Shown in pieces: positions 43,488-55,805 of a DNA stretch of 64,000 bases. Below the pieces are notes generated by a model. It had not been told where the DNA came from and did not search any database. It was given only the letters and a program-made list of their open reading frames with translations. Source of the stretch: Sarcophilus harrisii. Lineage: Eukaryota; Chordata; Mammalia; Dasyuromorphia; Dasyuridae. The translations under genes were made by a program, and so were the position numbers. The stretch's first letter is position 1. Each line of letters starts with the position of its first letter. Location: NCBI RefSeq assembly GCF_902635505.1, contig NC_045427.1, forward strand, positions 591,747,665-591,811,664, given 5' to 3'.

Positions 43488-45208
43488 ACATCAATAAAGG
43501 GCACCTTTTGGTTATGAGAGTGAGTTTTCCACCTTTAGAACCACATTCCCACAATCTGCTACTTCTTCCCCCATTGGTGGTGACATCGGTGGGAACCAGA
43601 GAGAGAGAATGCTTCCCTCCCCCTGTGCTTGCATGTGTCCTGAACAATTTCTGGGCTTTCATCAGGGCTCAAGTTCCTTGATGTTGGACCCGCCCAGGAC
43701 TCTGAAAGTACTTCCTGGCTCCCAGGACTCAGCAGGATCAAACCAGCTTGTACTGTGAGCTTTGTTTGCCCTGGACTGACCCTCTCATGGAGGAGAAGTA
43801 GGTGGTCACCCATGTGGTGTAGGGGGGGAAACAGAAGGGATTGGCTCCTAAATCCCTCCCTTCCCACCTCACCTGCCATGCCCCTGGAAGGAGTACCTCC
43901 TCAGATAAGGAGGAAGGGTGACTGTCCCCAGAAGCCCCCTGTGGATGCTGAAAACATGGTGTTCTGAGATGGGCTGGCGGTGGAGGGAAGTTATCCCAGC
44001 TCCTCCAGCTGGCTCTCAGATACACACCAGAGGGGACTCCGGGTCAGGAAACTTCCTCTACCAAACAAGCTCAACACCTGCTCAAAGTTTACGAACTTGA
44101 GAGAATTTCCTGGGCTGCTGAGAGGTTGAGTATTTTGTCCAGAGTCACACCTCTTGTTGTGAATCCTAGTTGTCCTGAATCCCTGGCCTCCCCTGGACTC
44201 TTCCACTTTAAAAGAAGAAGTGACACTTACTAGCAATAAGAGTAGCGATTATTATTAAGTTATAACAATAGAGGGTTACAAGGTTACCAAGGCAATTTGT
44301 CTCATCTGAGCCCCAGGATTCCCCTCAGAGAGTATCATTGCCCCATTTTACAGATGCAGAAACTAAACCTTTGGGAGCTTGCCAAGGAGACACAGTCTAA
44401 GTGTCAGGGCAGGGATTTGGGCCCAAATCCTCTCATTCCAGCTTCAATGATGCTCCTTCCATACCAAGATGCCGCCATTAAAAATGTAGAGAATAAAAGT
44501 TTATTCGATTATCTAATTGCAATTTATTTGTAATTAATTTGTCTATTAGATTATCTAATTGTACTTTTTTTTTGTAATTGTAAATTTTTTTGTTGGTTTT
44601 GATTTGGTGGAATCAGAGGCAGCCAAGGGTAGAGCAGCTATGGAGGGGGAGGGAGACAGCCAGGCAGGAGTGGGGAGTGGGCAGCATGAGGACCTGGGGT
44701 TTGCCAGATGGGGGTAGCTGGGAGCATTATTTGAGAGCAACAACAACAAAAAAAGATCAGTTCTCCTGGCTCCCAGGCTCTGCCCTAGGCCTAGAATTCC
44801 AATTAAGGTTAAACTCCCATTCAGCAAACATTCTGCCTTGAGCATCCTGGAACTGATGGGTTCAGCTCATGCAAACAGAGTCAGGGCTAGATGAGCCTTC
44901 AGGTGTTCCAATTCCCTCATTTTAGAGAGGGTTCTGGGATCAAGTCTTGTGCACTCTTTCTTTGAAGTTTCTCATATCCATCCCTTCCCCCACCCCCACC
45001 TTCACTGCTGCCATCTTGGTCCAGGCACTCCCATGGCATTTGCTGGGATACTAAACTATCCTAAAGTAAGAGACCTAGTCTCTTGGCCCAGCTTTGCCAA
45101 CAAGCTACATGGCTTCTCCATTTCATACACCACCAGGACGGAACAGAAAGATTGCAAAGTGTGGAGGCAAATGTCCTAAATGAGAATTCTGAGTCTTCCA
45201 CTTACTAC

Positions 45209-45402
45209 CTGGGAGAGATCTTTTTTTGTTTGTTTATTTGTTTTTGTTTTTTGCTGAGACAATTGGGGTTAAGTGACTTGCCCAGGGTCATACAGGTAGG
45301 AAGTGTTAAGTTCTGAGGCCAGATTTGAACTCACTTTCTCCTGATTTCAAGGCTGGTGCTCTATCCACTGTGCCACCTAGCTGCCCCTCTGGGAGAGATC
45401 TT
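45209..45402 (-). mobile_element. WSINE1-type marsupial SINE with 14-bp duplication
   Basis: Identical CTGGGAGAGATCTT copies lie at 45209-45222 and 45389-45402. The body starts with a T/G-rich tail and ends CACTGTGCCACCTAGCTGCC on the + strand, the reverse of the tRNA-derived head GGGGCAGCTAGGTGG. It contains AAGTGACTTGCCCAGGGTCA. It is a clean, fairly recent copy. Confidence 0.93.
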
Positions 45403-46649
45403 GAGGAAATCACTTATCTTGAAACAAAAGAAATGGACTGAATGGTCCCTTCCTGCTCTGTACCCATGAGACTAAGATCTTCCTAAGACTCTACTTTGAC
45501 CATTCCTCTTTCCCCAGTTTCCCATCGCCTCCTAAGTCAGGAATAGGCAGCCCACCCTTTTGGATGCCTCCAATTTCTCCAAATTACTCAATTGGCTGCA
45601 ATAAAATGAACAAACAAAAAAAAATGTCACTCTTTATTTCAAAATCAACATTTCAGCCATCGGAGCATACCTGACATAGGGCGCTGCCTGTGGGTCACTC
45701 CTGGTTCCTCTCACCAAAAATAAATAATCACAGAGTGTGAGTCTCCCCGTGTGGTCAGAGAGGCTTGGATCGGTTAGCGGACAAAGAGAAATAACACCTT
45801 GGTCACTTAGTCACCAGTTTGGGTCTGGCCCAAAAAGAGAGGCGGATCTTCAGGTGGGTGGATCTTCAGTGTGGTTTGTGGTCAGCAGCACCTCTGCACC
45901 CAGTATGAAGGAACTGGAAAGAAAAAAGACAATATGTGGCAGAACATCACTGATTGGTAATGCAGGAGTAAGCATAAGTGGGCTAGTAGGTAAGAGATCT
46001 GAGCGGTTGCCTTCCCCACCCCCTACACTTAATACCTGTGTGACAAACCTCAATTTTCCCATCTGAAAAATGAAGGATTAGGTTTGATTATAAAGAAAAA
46101 CTTGCATTATAAGACTTCTATGGTACTTTCTAACATACTGTGATCCTATGGTGTTATGAATCTATAAAACACTGTGATTCTAAAGGGGAAGAAGAGGTTT
46201 CATTAGAGAAACTGAGTCAGGTAACACTTTCTTCACTAAATGAGAGAAGCTCATCCAGCCACTCAGCAGCCTAGTCTGTGCTCTGAATCCCCTGACCTAG
46301 TCACAAAAATCATGATTTAGAGCTAGAAAAGACTGGTCCAAGAGTGTCAAATTCAGATTGAAGTGACTCCTCATGAGTCTCATATTGATTTAGAAAAATC
46401 ACAAACTAACAGTATCTGTATTATAATATTTTTATTTATTTTGCCAAACATTTCCCAATTATGTTTTAATCTCGTTCCAGTGCTTAGGAGTTTTGTCTCA
46501 GTTGGACAGTTCTGATCTAGTCCAATCTGATTTTTCAGAGAGGAAACTGAGCCCCAGAGTGGTTGGGTTAAATAGTAATCCAAGTAGTAAGTAGCAGAGT
46601 GGGAACGAGAACCCTGCATTACTAACTAATGATGTGTTGACCACTTCTC

Positions 46650-46872
46650 TTTGGGTATCTCTCTGTCTTTCTGTCTATCTCTCTGTCTTTCTCTGTCCCT
46701 GTCTGTCTCTTGCTCTCTGTGTCTCTGTCTGTCTCTCTTTTCCCTCCCTCCTTCCTTCTCTACTTCCCTTTCTCCTGCTTTTCTCCCTCTTTCCCTCTCT
46801 GTTTTCTCTCTGTCCCTGTCTCTGCCTCTGTCTCTCTCTATCTCTTTCTCTTTCTCTCCTTCACTTTCCCCA
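46650..46872 (+). repeat. CT-rich simple repeat
   Basis: Over 200 nt of TCTCTGTC, TCTTTC and CCTT units in LOXL4 intron 1. The open frames over it are Ser/Leu/Pro/Phe low-complexity translation. Confidence 0.85.
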
Positions 46873-48065
46873 TATTGGTGGCAACAAGACTGCCTACCAC
46901 AAAGTACACCAAAGACCTGCTCAACTGCTACCTCTGGGTCAGACCCATGTCAGTCACTAACTGGCCAGCCCATTCTCTCCTTTTGAATACTAAGCACTTC
47001 TAAGTCAAGATTCCTCTCAGGTCTTTGGATTCCAAAGCTAGCCAGCCCTCTTTCCCTGGCTTCATGCAGCTCTATCCCTACTTTGTGTGGGCTGATGGGT
47101 GGGGGATAGCAGAGCTATTTGGAAATAGAAAAGGGCTAGGGCAGGAGAGGAAATAGAAAGGTGTCAGGAAAGTAAGATTCTTGCCATGAGAAAAAGTGAG
47201 CTTGAATGCAAAGTTTCATCCACTAAAGGGAGGCAGCAAATGCAGGGTGTGCAGAAACAGGGCTGTAGACAACCGGCTATTAGAGAGGAAAAGTGAGAGG
47301 AACGTATGAGGAACAGGGCTGGGGGAGAAGGATGAATGAAATTCCACCATGTTATGGGTTGATTTATGACCCTGGCAGAACTGTGTGAGAGCCCTGGGGT
47401 AGGTGCCAGCTCTGAGCTGAGCCAGGAGACAGTTTCCAGGCTGGTTCCAGCTCAGGGTAGCATGAGGCACCTGCTCTGTGGTCCTTGCCAAACAAGACTG
47501 GCACCTGGCCTGACCTGGCTGAGCAGGAGAACTGCTAGGTATGGGGATATCCCAGAGCCTGCAAGGAAGGTGAATTGAAAAGGGGTAATTTGGACCTGAG
47601 GGTCTTTTGGTCACTCATGTCCCCTTTTCCCCAGAGCCTTCTCAGTCCTGGGTCCACATGCAGGTGGCAGCTTTGAGTTCCCCTTAATCCAAGCTTCCTG
47701 AATTATAGGCTATGGAAAGTAAGAGTACAGAGGAACTTTTGAGATCTTTGAGTCCAATTCTAGTTTATGGATAAAATAAATAAACAATCAAAAAAAAAAA
47801 GTCCAGAGGATCAGAGAGGTAAGATGTCTTTCTTATAAGTGGCAGAGGTGGGACAAGAATCAAAGTTTTCTGATAGCCATATTAGTCTCCTTTTTACTAT
47901 ACCATTCTATCTCCTAAAACTGGGCTTCAGTCTATTCCAAGCTAATGGGCTGAATGAAGTATCTTTCTGGATTCACAAAAAGTGGAACCACAAATACCAC
48001 TCACTTCTCTGTAACTCGAAGGAACATCCTCCCTCCATGTCTGTCTCCATGGCTCTCTCTCTGAG

Positions 48066-48470
48066 AGTCTGAGAGTCTGAGTCTGTCTCTCTGTCTGTTT
48101 CGAGCTCTCCACTCCCTCCATCACACACTCCTCTCTCTCCTCTGTCTCTGTTTCTTTGTCCCTGCCTGTTTGTCTCATCCATTTCTTTTTCTCTCTAATC
48201 TTAGCCTGTGCCTGTCTGTCTCTATCTCCTCACCCCTTCCATCCCACATTTCTATCTCTCCTCTGTCTCTCTGTTTTGTTCCTGCCTATCTCTTGCATGT
48301 ATTTCTCTGTTTCTCTCTAATCTTAGCCTGTGTCTCTCTTTCTGTCTCTGTCTCTTTCTCCCCACCCCCCCCACCCCACACTTCTCTCTCTCCTCTGTCT
48401 CTGTTCCTTTGTCCCTGCCTGTCTCTCCCATCTATTTCTCTGTCTCTCTCTAATCCTAGCCTACTTTTGT
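48066..48470 (+). repeat. Pyrimidine minisatellite, unit about 122-133 bp
   Basis: The anchor CTCTAATC(T/C)TAGCCT recurs at 48193, 48315 and 48448, with the same order between anchors (CTGTCTCT, CACCCC, CACACTTCT, CTCTCCTCTGTCTCTGTT, TGTCCCTGCCTGTCTCT). A first partial unit precedes 48193. That gives about three units. It sits in LOXL4 intron 1, 0.6 kb inside exon 1. Confidence 0.8.
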
Positions 48471-49103
48471 CATGGACCCATGGCACACTTCTGCCAACCT
48501 CCAAGGCGTGTCAACCTTCTTTGCCCAAAAACATCACAAAAAGTTTGCCCATAAAGAAAGGATGCGCTTATGCCTATGGGTAAACTAATTCAGTCATTTT
48601 ACCAATCAGTAACAGGTTTAAAAGTAATTAGCAAACAGCTGTGGACCAATCCAATCATACAATGCAACTTGCTGAATAATAGCCATCTCCCCCCCCCCCC
48701 CATCATCCAGACCTATACTGTTTTCAGAGTACATACATCTCAATCAATCCTGCCCCCATCCAGCCATAGACTAAGCAAGAGTTCTGATTCTCCTTAGACC
48801 TATGAGAAAACTGAGCCTCAGAGGGGCGAGAAGCGACTAGGAGCACTCAGCCAGCCAGGGATGGAGCTGGGGCTGGAATCCAGATGTCTGAATTTCTGGG
48901 TTAGTGCTGTTTCCAATGCAACATGTTCTCTTTAGACATAGCCCAAAGTCAGTAAAAAAAATAGATTCTCTAAAACTTAGGCCAACAGGCAGACAGAGAC
49001 AGAGGGCTGGGTGAGATAGAAAGAGGGAGGGAGGGGAGAGGGGAAAGAATTGGGCAAGCAGGAGATCAGGAACACTGACTGGATACCCAGTGGGTTCACT
49101 CAC

Positions 49104-49183
49104 CACTTGGAGCCAGATTGGGTCAGGGCAGATTAGGGCTGCTGCCGCCGCTGCCGCCACCTCCCGGATTGCTTCCTGACAGG
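49104..49183 (-). other. LOXL4: LOXL4 non-coding exon 1
   Basis: On the minus strand a GC-rich leader with GGCGGCAGCGGCGGCAGCAG ends CTCCAAGTG before a strong donor GTGAGTGAAC. The 5' end is set at about 30 nt from the TATA-like box and is an estimate. Spliced to the acceptor at 42764 it gives a leader with no ATG before the start codon. Confidence 0.65.
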
Positions 49184-49204
49184 TAAATCCGGGAGCTGTC
49201 CCGG

Positions 49205-49215
49205 CCCCTTATATC
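49205..49215 (-). promoter_or_regulatory. LOXL4: TATA-like box of LOXL4
   Basis: GATATAAGGGG on the minus strand lies about 100 nt upstream of the exon 1 donor, in a GC-rich setting. The position fits a focused promoter starting near 49183. Support is positional only. Confidence 0.55.
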
Positions 49216-50794
49216 CCGACTCCCTTTTCCCTTAATCCCCTCCCTCGAAGGAATCTCTGAGGAGGGGATGGGGAGGAGCTTCCGGGGGCCAGATGCCCAG
49301 CAGGAGGGAACCAGCTCAGCCCAGCCCAGCTTCCTGGGCACGAACCTGAAATAGCCGGGGGCCGGCTCCAAACTCTCCAACCTGCACCATCCCCCCCCCC
49401 CACTAGGGCTACCTCACCGGGCGGGGCAGCTCTGGGGCTTTGAAAGGGAGAGTTGGACTGAGGCTAGCAGAGTGAAAGGAAAAGCTCAGCTCCCAAGAGC
49501 TGGGGAGGCGCTTCCTCTGCTCAACCCCGGGGGTTGGCCCGCCCCGCCCCCTGCCCCCCAGAAACTAGGCAGGCTCATCCTGCGCCCCGTGCCCAGGCTC
49601 CGGGTGGCACACGCGTGCCATTCTTCTCCCCCTGAGTGTTTGTGCACGGTTTGAGGTCTTGGCAGGCGCAGGGATGCCCAGCACACGGCTTTATGGAGGC
49701 TATTTTCACTGGCCACTTTCTATTTTCACCCAGGACTAAAGGAAAGGAAATAACCATAAACAGAAGCATGAAAAATCGAGGTCAGATAGAGGGAAGCATT
49801 TCCTGGCAGCCGAGTTTGTCAAATATTGAAACAGATTACTTAGGGAGGTTGTGAAATCCTGCTGGAGTTTGAAAGGGACTGAGAAAAAAAAAAGGGATTT
49901 GTATGACATGCTTTAGCTGTGGGCCTGCCCCAAAGTAGTTAACAGAAAACGTTTGTTGAACCCAAGCTGCATTTATCCCCTCCTTCCTCCTCCCCCCACC
50001 CGTGTCTTTCCTTTCTCACCCTTGGGGAAACTGAGGCTCTTTCCTGGGTCAAGGAGAATCAGTGGAAGGATTTAAATCCTGAATCTTAGCTCCATGTTTC
50101 AGTCATTGATTCACTATGTGACTTTGAGAGACAGATACATGTTCCTTCTCAGTGTTCCCATCTTATAAAATGGGGGGAAATGGTCCCAGCCAGCCTTCTT
50201 CCTTCTTGGGGCCCTGGGGGCCCGGACCTCTCTCCACTTAGGTGAGTCCCCTGCCCCCTGGGCTCTGTCAGCATCCTCTCCTCCCGTCCCAGAGCTCTCA
50301 TCCATGTCTCTAGCCACTCTGTCCTGTCTGTAACCCTGCCCCACCCCAGCTGGAATTGAAATATTCCTCTAGCATGTCCCTGAAATGAGTCAACAGGAAA
50401 AAATGCTTCCAAACCTGGGTCAGCTGCTGTTTGGGGCGGCTCCTGGGGCCCTCTCCCTGGGACACTGAGGCAGCTGTGGGCCGGCATGCCAGGTATGCTG
50501 TTTCTGCCTCCCCTCATTCCCAGCTACCTCTAATGCCGAGCCAGGAACAACACCGGGCAACTTGGAAGGCCCAAAGCTACGGGCTGCCAATCATCATCTG
50601 CCAAGGCCTAAAAATACCCCCCCCCCCCAGAGGGCCTGGAGGGTGGGGTGCTTCTCAGCTGGGGTGGGAGAGGGATGCAGTCTGGAGTTTCTGGGAACAC
50701 CCAGGTGATCTCCAAGGGACTCAGAGAGCCCTTGATACTGGGGTTAGTGAGCAATCACTGTGGGCTTTGGAGCAAGGCAGCGTGGAGGGGCTGC

Positions 50795-50965
50795 CCATTA
50801 CCTGTTCGATAGAGTTCCAACTCCTGATCCTGGCATTTAAGGCTTTCCACGGTCTGCTTCAAATCTTCCTTTGTGGGTTTCTCTCACATCATTCTCCTCT
50901 GGGTATTCAAAGCTTCAAGTAAACCAGACGGCTGTCATCCTTCACTCAGGGAGCAGCAGCCAAAT
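50795..50965 (+). repeat. L2 3' region fragment
   Basis: CCTGATCCTGGCATTTAAGG, CTTTCCACGGTCTGCTTC and ACCAGACGGCTGTC follow the L2 3' UTR (gcatttaaagcccttcacaatctggc ... ccagccaaactggc). Short and diverged. Confidence 0.6.
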
Positions 50966-51399
50966 CAATACATGACAATTGGCAGCCCTCTGACAATTGT
51001 CCTCCTTGTGACACACACTGGCTGTGTTCCTGGGAAGGTCCCTTTACTTCTCAATGCTCTAGGTCAGTGGTGACACTCAGATAGAAACAGGGTCCACTAA
51101 ACCAAATAGAAGAAATATGCGTGTGTGTTTACATGTGTACATTTATTTATTCTAATTACATCTAAAAACCATTTTAAACATTCATTTTTCAAAATTTTTG
51201 AGTTCTAACATTATCTATGTTCTATTATAGTTTTGTTTGTTTTGTTAAATATTTCCCAATTTCATGCTAATCTGATTCAATAACACTAGAGAATGTTGCT
51301 GGTGGGGGGCATCTTTGACACATTCCCTAAACCAATAACTGAAGAAGGCATTTTTTCCTCTGGGAATTCCCTATACCGATGAAATACCATTTCCAGTCC

Positions 51400-51805
51400 T
51401 TATTTTTAGGGCTCCATTCATTATCACTGTAACTTCCCAAATAAGTTTACCTTTCCCCGACCTGTAGCTTCTTACGTGCCCTGTCTCCCGTAACTAGAAT
51501 ATGAACTTCTCTTTTTTATTTCTTATCCTAACAGCACACACCAAATACTTCTTATTCCTTTGCCACACAACTTTCTTGCTTCCGTGTCTTGGCTTATGAC
51601 ATTTCACTGTGCCAGGAGAGCTCTTTTCCACAATAGCACCCATCTGTGAGATTCCTGGGTCCTGAAAGACCCAGCTTAAGAGCTGCATCTTCAGCTCCAA
51701 CCTTCCTTGACAGCCCCCTTAGGAAATGGCCTTCCTCAGTACTCATAAAGCATTTTGTTTACAACTCTCCTCTAGGTTCCTACTTTATTTTGCACCATGG
51801 TTGTT
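51400..51805 (+). repeat. L2-type 3' region fragment
   Basis: The order CACACAACTTTCTTGCTTCC, GAAAGACCCAGCTTAAGAGC and CAACCTTCCTTGACAGCCCC agrees with the L2 3' UTR (caggctcagctcaagtgccacct ... cttccctgatcccc). Diverged. Confidence 0.6.
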
Positions 51806-52754
51806 GGTGTATGCATCCTAGTACAACAGAAAGAACATGGGCTCTGGGAGACTCCGAGGATTTCTGGTCAAATCTTGCAATAATAGATACTTGTTACTTT
51901 TTATAACCTTTTCTTTTTGTTTTGACAAAATACTTTTACTCAGTTCTTTACATGTAAGCGCTCAAGTGTCAATTCCATCAATTAAAATCTAAAAACTCAG
52001 TTTTGTGCCAATTGCATTACAAACCATTTACAAATCTGGGACAAAATATATGTCCCAGAATTCTTCCATTTATCAAGTCCATATGCTGAAATTAATTCTT
52101 GCTGTCAAACCGATAAAGTCAGGCTGTGTGTATATGGCTCCCCATTCTTTCTGAAGATTCCTCTTGATAAAATCGCATACTCTCATTTTTGAAGCTCCAA
52201 TTTGAATGGAGGGACATGAAAGAGGAAGGTCTTTCCAATTTCCCGCAGAATCTTTCATGTGAAATCAGTCAGACGTAAAGTCTCTTCAATTCCCCAGGCC
52301 TCAATTTTGCCAACTGTAAAATGAAGGGATTGGGCTAGATTGCCTCTCTAAATCTATGATTCTATGAGACGCTCACTGCTGGGAAAATTGTTACCAGTCA
52401 TATGGAATCAAGCTGAGTCATGGAGGATCAGATATATGGTTCTCGGGCAAAATTTGCAATATTTCATCACTATTTGTAGCATTTCTTGTCCCACCTCCAA
52501 AGAAGCACAGGGTCTGATCCTGAACCATGTAAGACACTCGGGAAAACACTAACTCTCCCCATGAGCTCTTGGCTGCATTTCCTGGAAATATACCACACAC
52601 ATGACCAAGAGAGACAGGATGCAAAAACCAGCCTTCATGGCTCATTTGTCTCAAGTTTTTTGGAACCTTATCTGCTCTTCACTTCTTGATTCTTCAAGAC
52701 ACAACACTTCAACTCTCTCACAAGCACAGGCTGGTTTAACCAGGGTGTTATTGT

Positions 52755-52965
52755 TGTTTACTTTTCCCCCACTTCATTTTGGAGTTTTCTTGGCAAGGAC
52801 ATTGAAGTGTTTGCTATTTCCCTCTCCAGTATGTTCCCATTTTACAGATGAGGAACTCAGGCAAATAGTGGTTAAGTGACTTGTCCAAGGTTACACAGCT
52901 AGTGAGGACTTCCTGACTCCAGGCTTGGTGCTCTATCCACTGCACTACCTAGCTTCCTGTTGACT
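52755..52965 (-). repeat. MIR/CORE-SINE, antisense
   Basis: The + strand has GTTCCCATTTTACAGATGAG, AGTGACTTGTCCAAGGTTAC and CTCTATCCACTGCACTACCT. This is a complete antisense CORE-SINE from core to tRNA-like head, with a related leader (TTTTCTTGGCAAGGACATTG). Confidence 0.85.
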
Positions 52966-54109
52966 TGGATAAATCAGTCCTATAAACAAAGGCTGCTTTA
53001 AATATCTGCACTTACCCTTACCATATATGAATGAAACCCTTCCTTCTTATCTCTGATACAAGTCTGGCAGAAATCCTTTATCCCAAGACTTGCTGACATT
53101 TGTATTATATCTAGCCCTTTTGTAGTCAGGGACATGTCTAAGTTAATTCTGTACCTCCTCTAAGCTTAATACAGTGATCTGAATATGGTGGGCATTTAAT
53201 ACATGCTTTATTTTTCTTTTTGTTACTGTTGAATTGATGTTGAAAATGCCATTTTTAGGAGATTAGTCTGGTCATAGCGAGAAGGATAGACTAAAAGAGA
53301 TAGGTGAACATTGGTGAGACCAGCAGGGAGATGCTTTTTGTAGAGCAGAAAGATCATCTGGGATCAAATCCTAACCCTACTACTTCCTACCTGTGTGACT
53401 ATGGGGAAATCACAACTGTTAGGAGCCTAGGTTTTCCTGATCTATAAAACAGGGAATGAGATTAAATAACTTCTCTTGTAGCTTTAAATCTGAGACCATC
53501 ATGGGTGGGAGCCTAGAAATTAGCTGAGGAAATAGAAGAGTGAGCTTCATAAACGCTAAATGTTGGAAGGGGTTAATGCTGAAGATAAGTTCAATTCCTT
53601 GATTTTGTAGGTGAAGAAAGAGAGGGATTCCTTTCAATGAATCTACCAAGCTTTGAGCATCGCCTCCCCAAATGATTCTGGCTTTAATGTATTTTTATTG
53701 ATGTGTGTATACCTCATGTCCCACATCTCCCCTTTCCTCTTCTGCTTTCTACTCTATTCCTACCCTGTGCAAATTCCTTAAGGGAATTTTATATAATTTT
53801 ATGTTTGATTTTGAGTCTCTAATGCCTAAGGCACAGGGCCTGGATTCTTCATTGATGTTTCTGATTCAGGAACTGAATTGAATAGAAAACCTGGGTGGGG
53901 GTGATAATCTATCTTCCACAGACTAATTCCCTCCTTCCCCCCACCCTGCCCACCACCATGAACTTGGATGGGGAAAAAAAACCATTACATATTTATTTTA
54001 ATATATAATTGGGTACCTTTGTATTCCAATATATTTTATTTTTTCGCTTAAAATCCTGCTTCAGAGATGGTGTTTCATAGATTTCACCAGAGCCTTCCAG
54101 GGCTCAGTT

Positions 54110-54635
54110 CATATAAAAGCTACCCTTCTTCAGTAACTTCCTGTCTCCTCTAGGGTAAATTGTTATTCAAAGCTCTTCATAACTTGAACCTTATTTAGGA
54201 TTTCAGGCTTTTTTATGACTTCACTACCCATTGTCCATTCACTATACGAGCCACATAAATTGACCTTCTTCATCTCCCTCTTTCCTTCACACCTTTGCAT
54301 CAGATATGTCCCATGCCTGGAATTCATTTCCTCCTCCTCCCCACCTTTCAAAATCCCTCCCTTCCTTCAGAGTCCAGCAAGGTCCCCCCTCAACCAAGGC
54401 CTTTCAAGTTCCATCTTCCCCCACAACCATTAGAGCCTCTCCCCATAAATGACATCATTTCTACTTTTCAGATATATAGCATCTGCTTGGGTGATATTGC
54501 TGCCTCCCTTAAAACATCTGTTTCTGGAGGGCAGGGGCTGTCTCAGTTTTGTGGTCGTATCCTCAGGATTTAGCATAATGCCTGGCATGGGGTAAGTACT
54601 TAAAGAATAAAAGCAAATAAGATAAATAGTTAGCA
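54110..54635 (+). repeat. L2 LINE 3' region
   Basis: Contains CTTCACACCTTTGCATCAGA, CATGCCTGGAATTCATTTCC and GGAGGGCAGGGGCTGTCTCA, then AATGCCTGGCATGGGGTAAG, in L2 3' order through to the end of the element. Confidence 0.8.
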
Positions 54636-54639
54636 TTGA

Positions 54640-54855
54640 TATGGTGCAAAATGTCTTACAAATATCATCCTATTTTATCCTCCACAACAACCCCAAGATC
54701 TAAGTATTTCATGATCCCTATTTAACAGATAAGGAAACTGAGGCAGACTGAAGTTAGGTGACTTAAACAGACTTATGCAATTAGTCTGAGGCCATATTTG
54801 AACTCAGCTCTTCCTGATCCAAAGTTCTATCCATTGCACTATCTTGTTGCTTGAT
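54640..54855 (-). repeat. MIR SINE, antisense
   Basis: Contains ATCCTATTTTATCCTCCACA, TTTAACAGATAAGGAAACTG and GTTCTATCCATTGCACTATC in antisense MIR order, directly after the L2 end. Confidence 0.8.
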
Positions 54856-55124
54856 TATAATATAACTCCATGAAGAATATGCCTTATTCTATGTCTTACT
54901 CTTCTATGTACTTTTTTCCCCACAGCATCTAATCTGTTCTCATAGAACTTATGGTCTAGGTAGACAGATAAGATATCTAGTTCAACCTAAGAAATATCCT
55001 GAGGTAGTAAGTGTAGAATTAATTATTAATCAATTATTCCAAGTGAGCAACACAAAGGACAAGGATCATTGGGGCAGCCAAGGAAGTCTTTATGGGGCAG
55101 TTAAAATGACAATAATAACTGTTG

Positions 55125-55250
55125 TTTGCATAAGCATTTTAGATGTAATATCTTCTGATTTGTGACTGTGAGAGAGGTAGATCAGAAATTATTATTCCCA
55201 TTTTACAGATGAAGAAACTAAAGGTCAGAGAGGTGACAGGATTTCCCCAC
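55125..55250 (-). repeat. MIR fragment, antisense
   Basis: TTCCCATTTTACAGATGAAG and AAACTAAAGGTCAGAGAGGT follow the MIR core in reverse. Only the middle of the element is present. Confidence 0.65.
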
Positions 55251-55399
55251 AATTGCAGAGTCAATAAATCATGGAGTCACAGAATTACATCTTTGGGACG
55301 TGTCTTGGATGTCATCCAGTTCAGCCCACATCCTGAGAGGAAACCCCTCCATCACAAGCCTGACCAAGTGTCATACAACTTTGGCTTCAAGATTCTATA

Positions 55400-55525
55400 G
55401 GGGCAGCTAGGTGGTGCAGTGGATAGAGCACCAGTCCTGAAGTCAGGAGGATCTGAGTTCAAATGTGACCTCAGACACTTAACACTTCCTGGCTGTGTGA
55501 CCCTGGGCAAGTCACTTAAGGGGAA
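55400..55525 (+). mobile_element. WSINE1-type marsupial SINE inserted in L3
   Basis: It starts GGGGCAGCTAGGTGGTGCAG, then TGGATAGAGCACCAG, CCTCAGACACTTAACACTTC and ends near GGGCAAGTCACTTAAGG. The flanks AAGATTCTATA and AAGATTTCCTATA may be a decayed duplication. The same family as 45223-45388, here on the + strand. Confidence 0.9.
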
Positions 55526-55569
55526 AAAGATTTCCTATAAAAGGAAGTTACTCTACCTCCTAGAAGGAA

Positions 55570-55805
55570 GAGAACTGGAATTTATTCATTGCCTACTATG
55601 TGCCAGCCACTGCACTAAGTGCTTTACAATTATTCTCTTATTTGACCTGCACAACAATCCTTCGAGGTAGGTTCTACTATTATCTCCATTTTACTGATGA
55701 AGAAACTGAGGCAGCAGGAGTGACTTGCTCAGGCTTACACACACAGTTAGTATGTGTCTGAGGCCATATTTGATGCCCAGTGTTCTATTCCTGTGCCTCC
55801 TGGGT
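55570..55805 (-). repeat. MIR SINE, antisense, inserted in L3
   Basis: Contains GCCTACTATGTGCCAGCCAC, AAGTGCTTTACAATTATTCT and GATGAAGAAACTGAGGCAGC, ending GTTCTATTCCTGTGCC. A nearly whole MIR-like element in reverse. Confidence 0.85.

Larger units (their letters stand above)
42765..49103. other. LOXL4: LOXL4 intron 1, about 6.3 kb
   Basis: Contains a small L1 insertion, a WSINE1-type SINE, MIR pieces and two pyrimidine-rich simple repeats (listed separately). The stretches 43.5-44.2, 45.4-46.4 and 46.9-47.7 kb show no recognised exon. A possible minus-strand 3' end near 45.63 kb is given as a finding. Confidence 0.65.

Noticed and set aside
46634-48583. Several frames of Ser, Leu, Cys and Val in LOXL4 intron 1
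   Set aside because: They translate CT-rich simple repeats and the pyrimidine minisatellite.
48837-49160. 107-codon minus-strand frame starting with an Ala run over LOXL4 exon 1
   Set aside because: It starts at GTG, crosses the exon 1 donor and, after splicing, is not in frame with the LOXL4 start.
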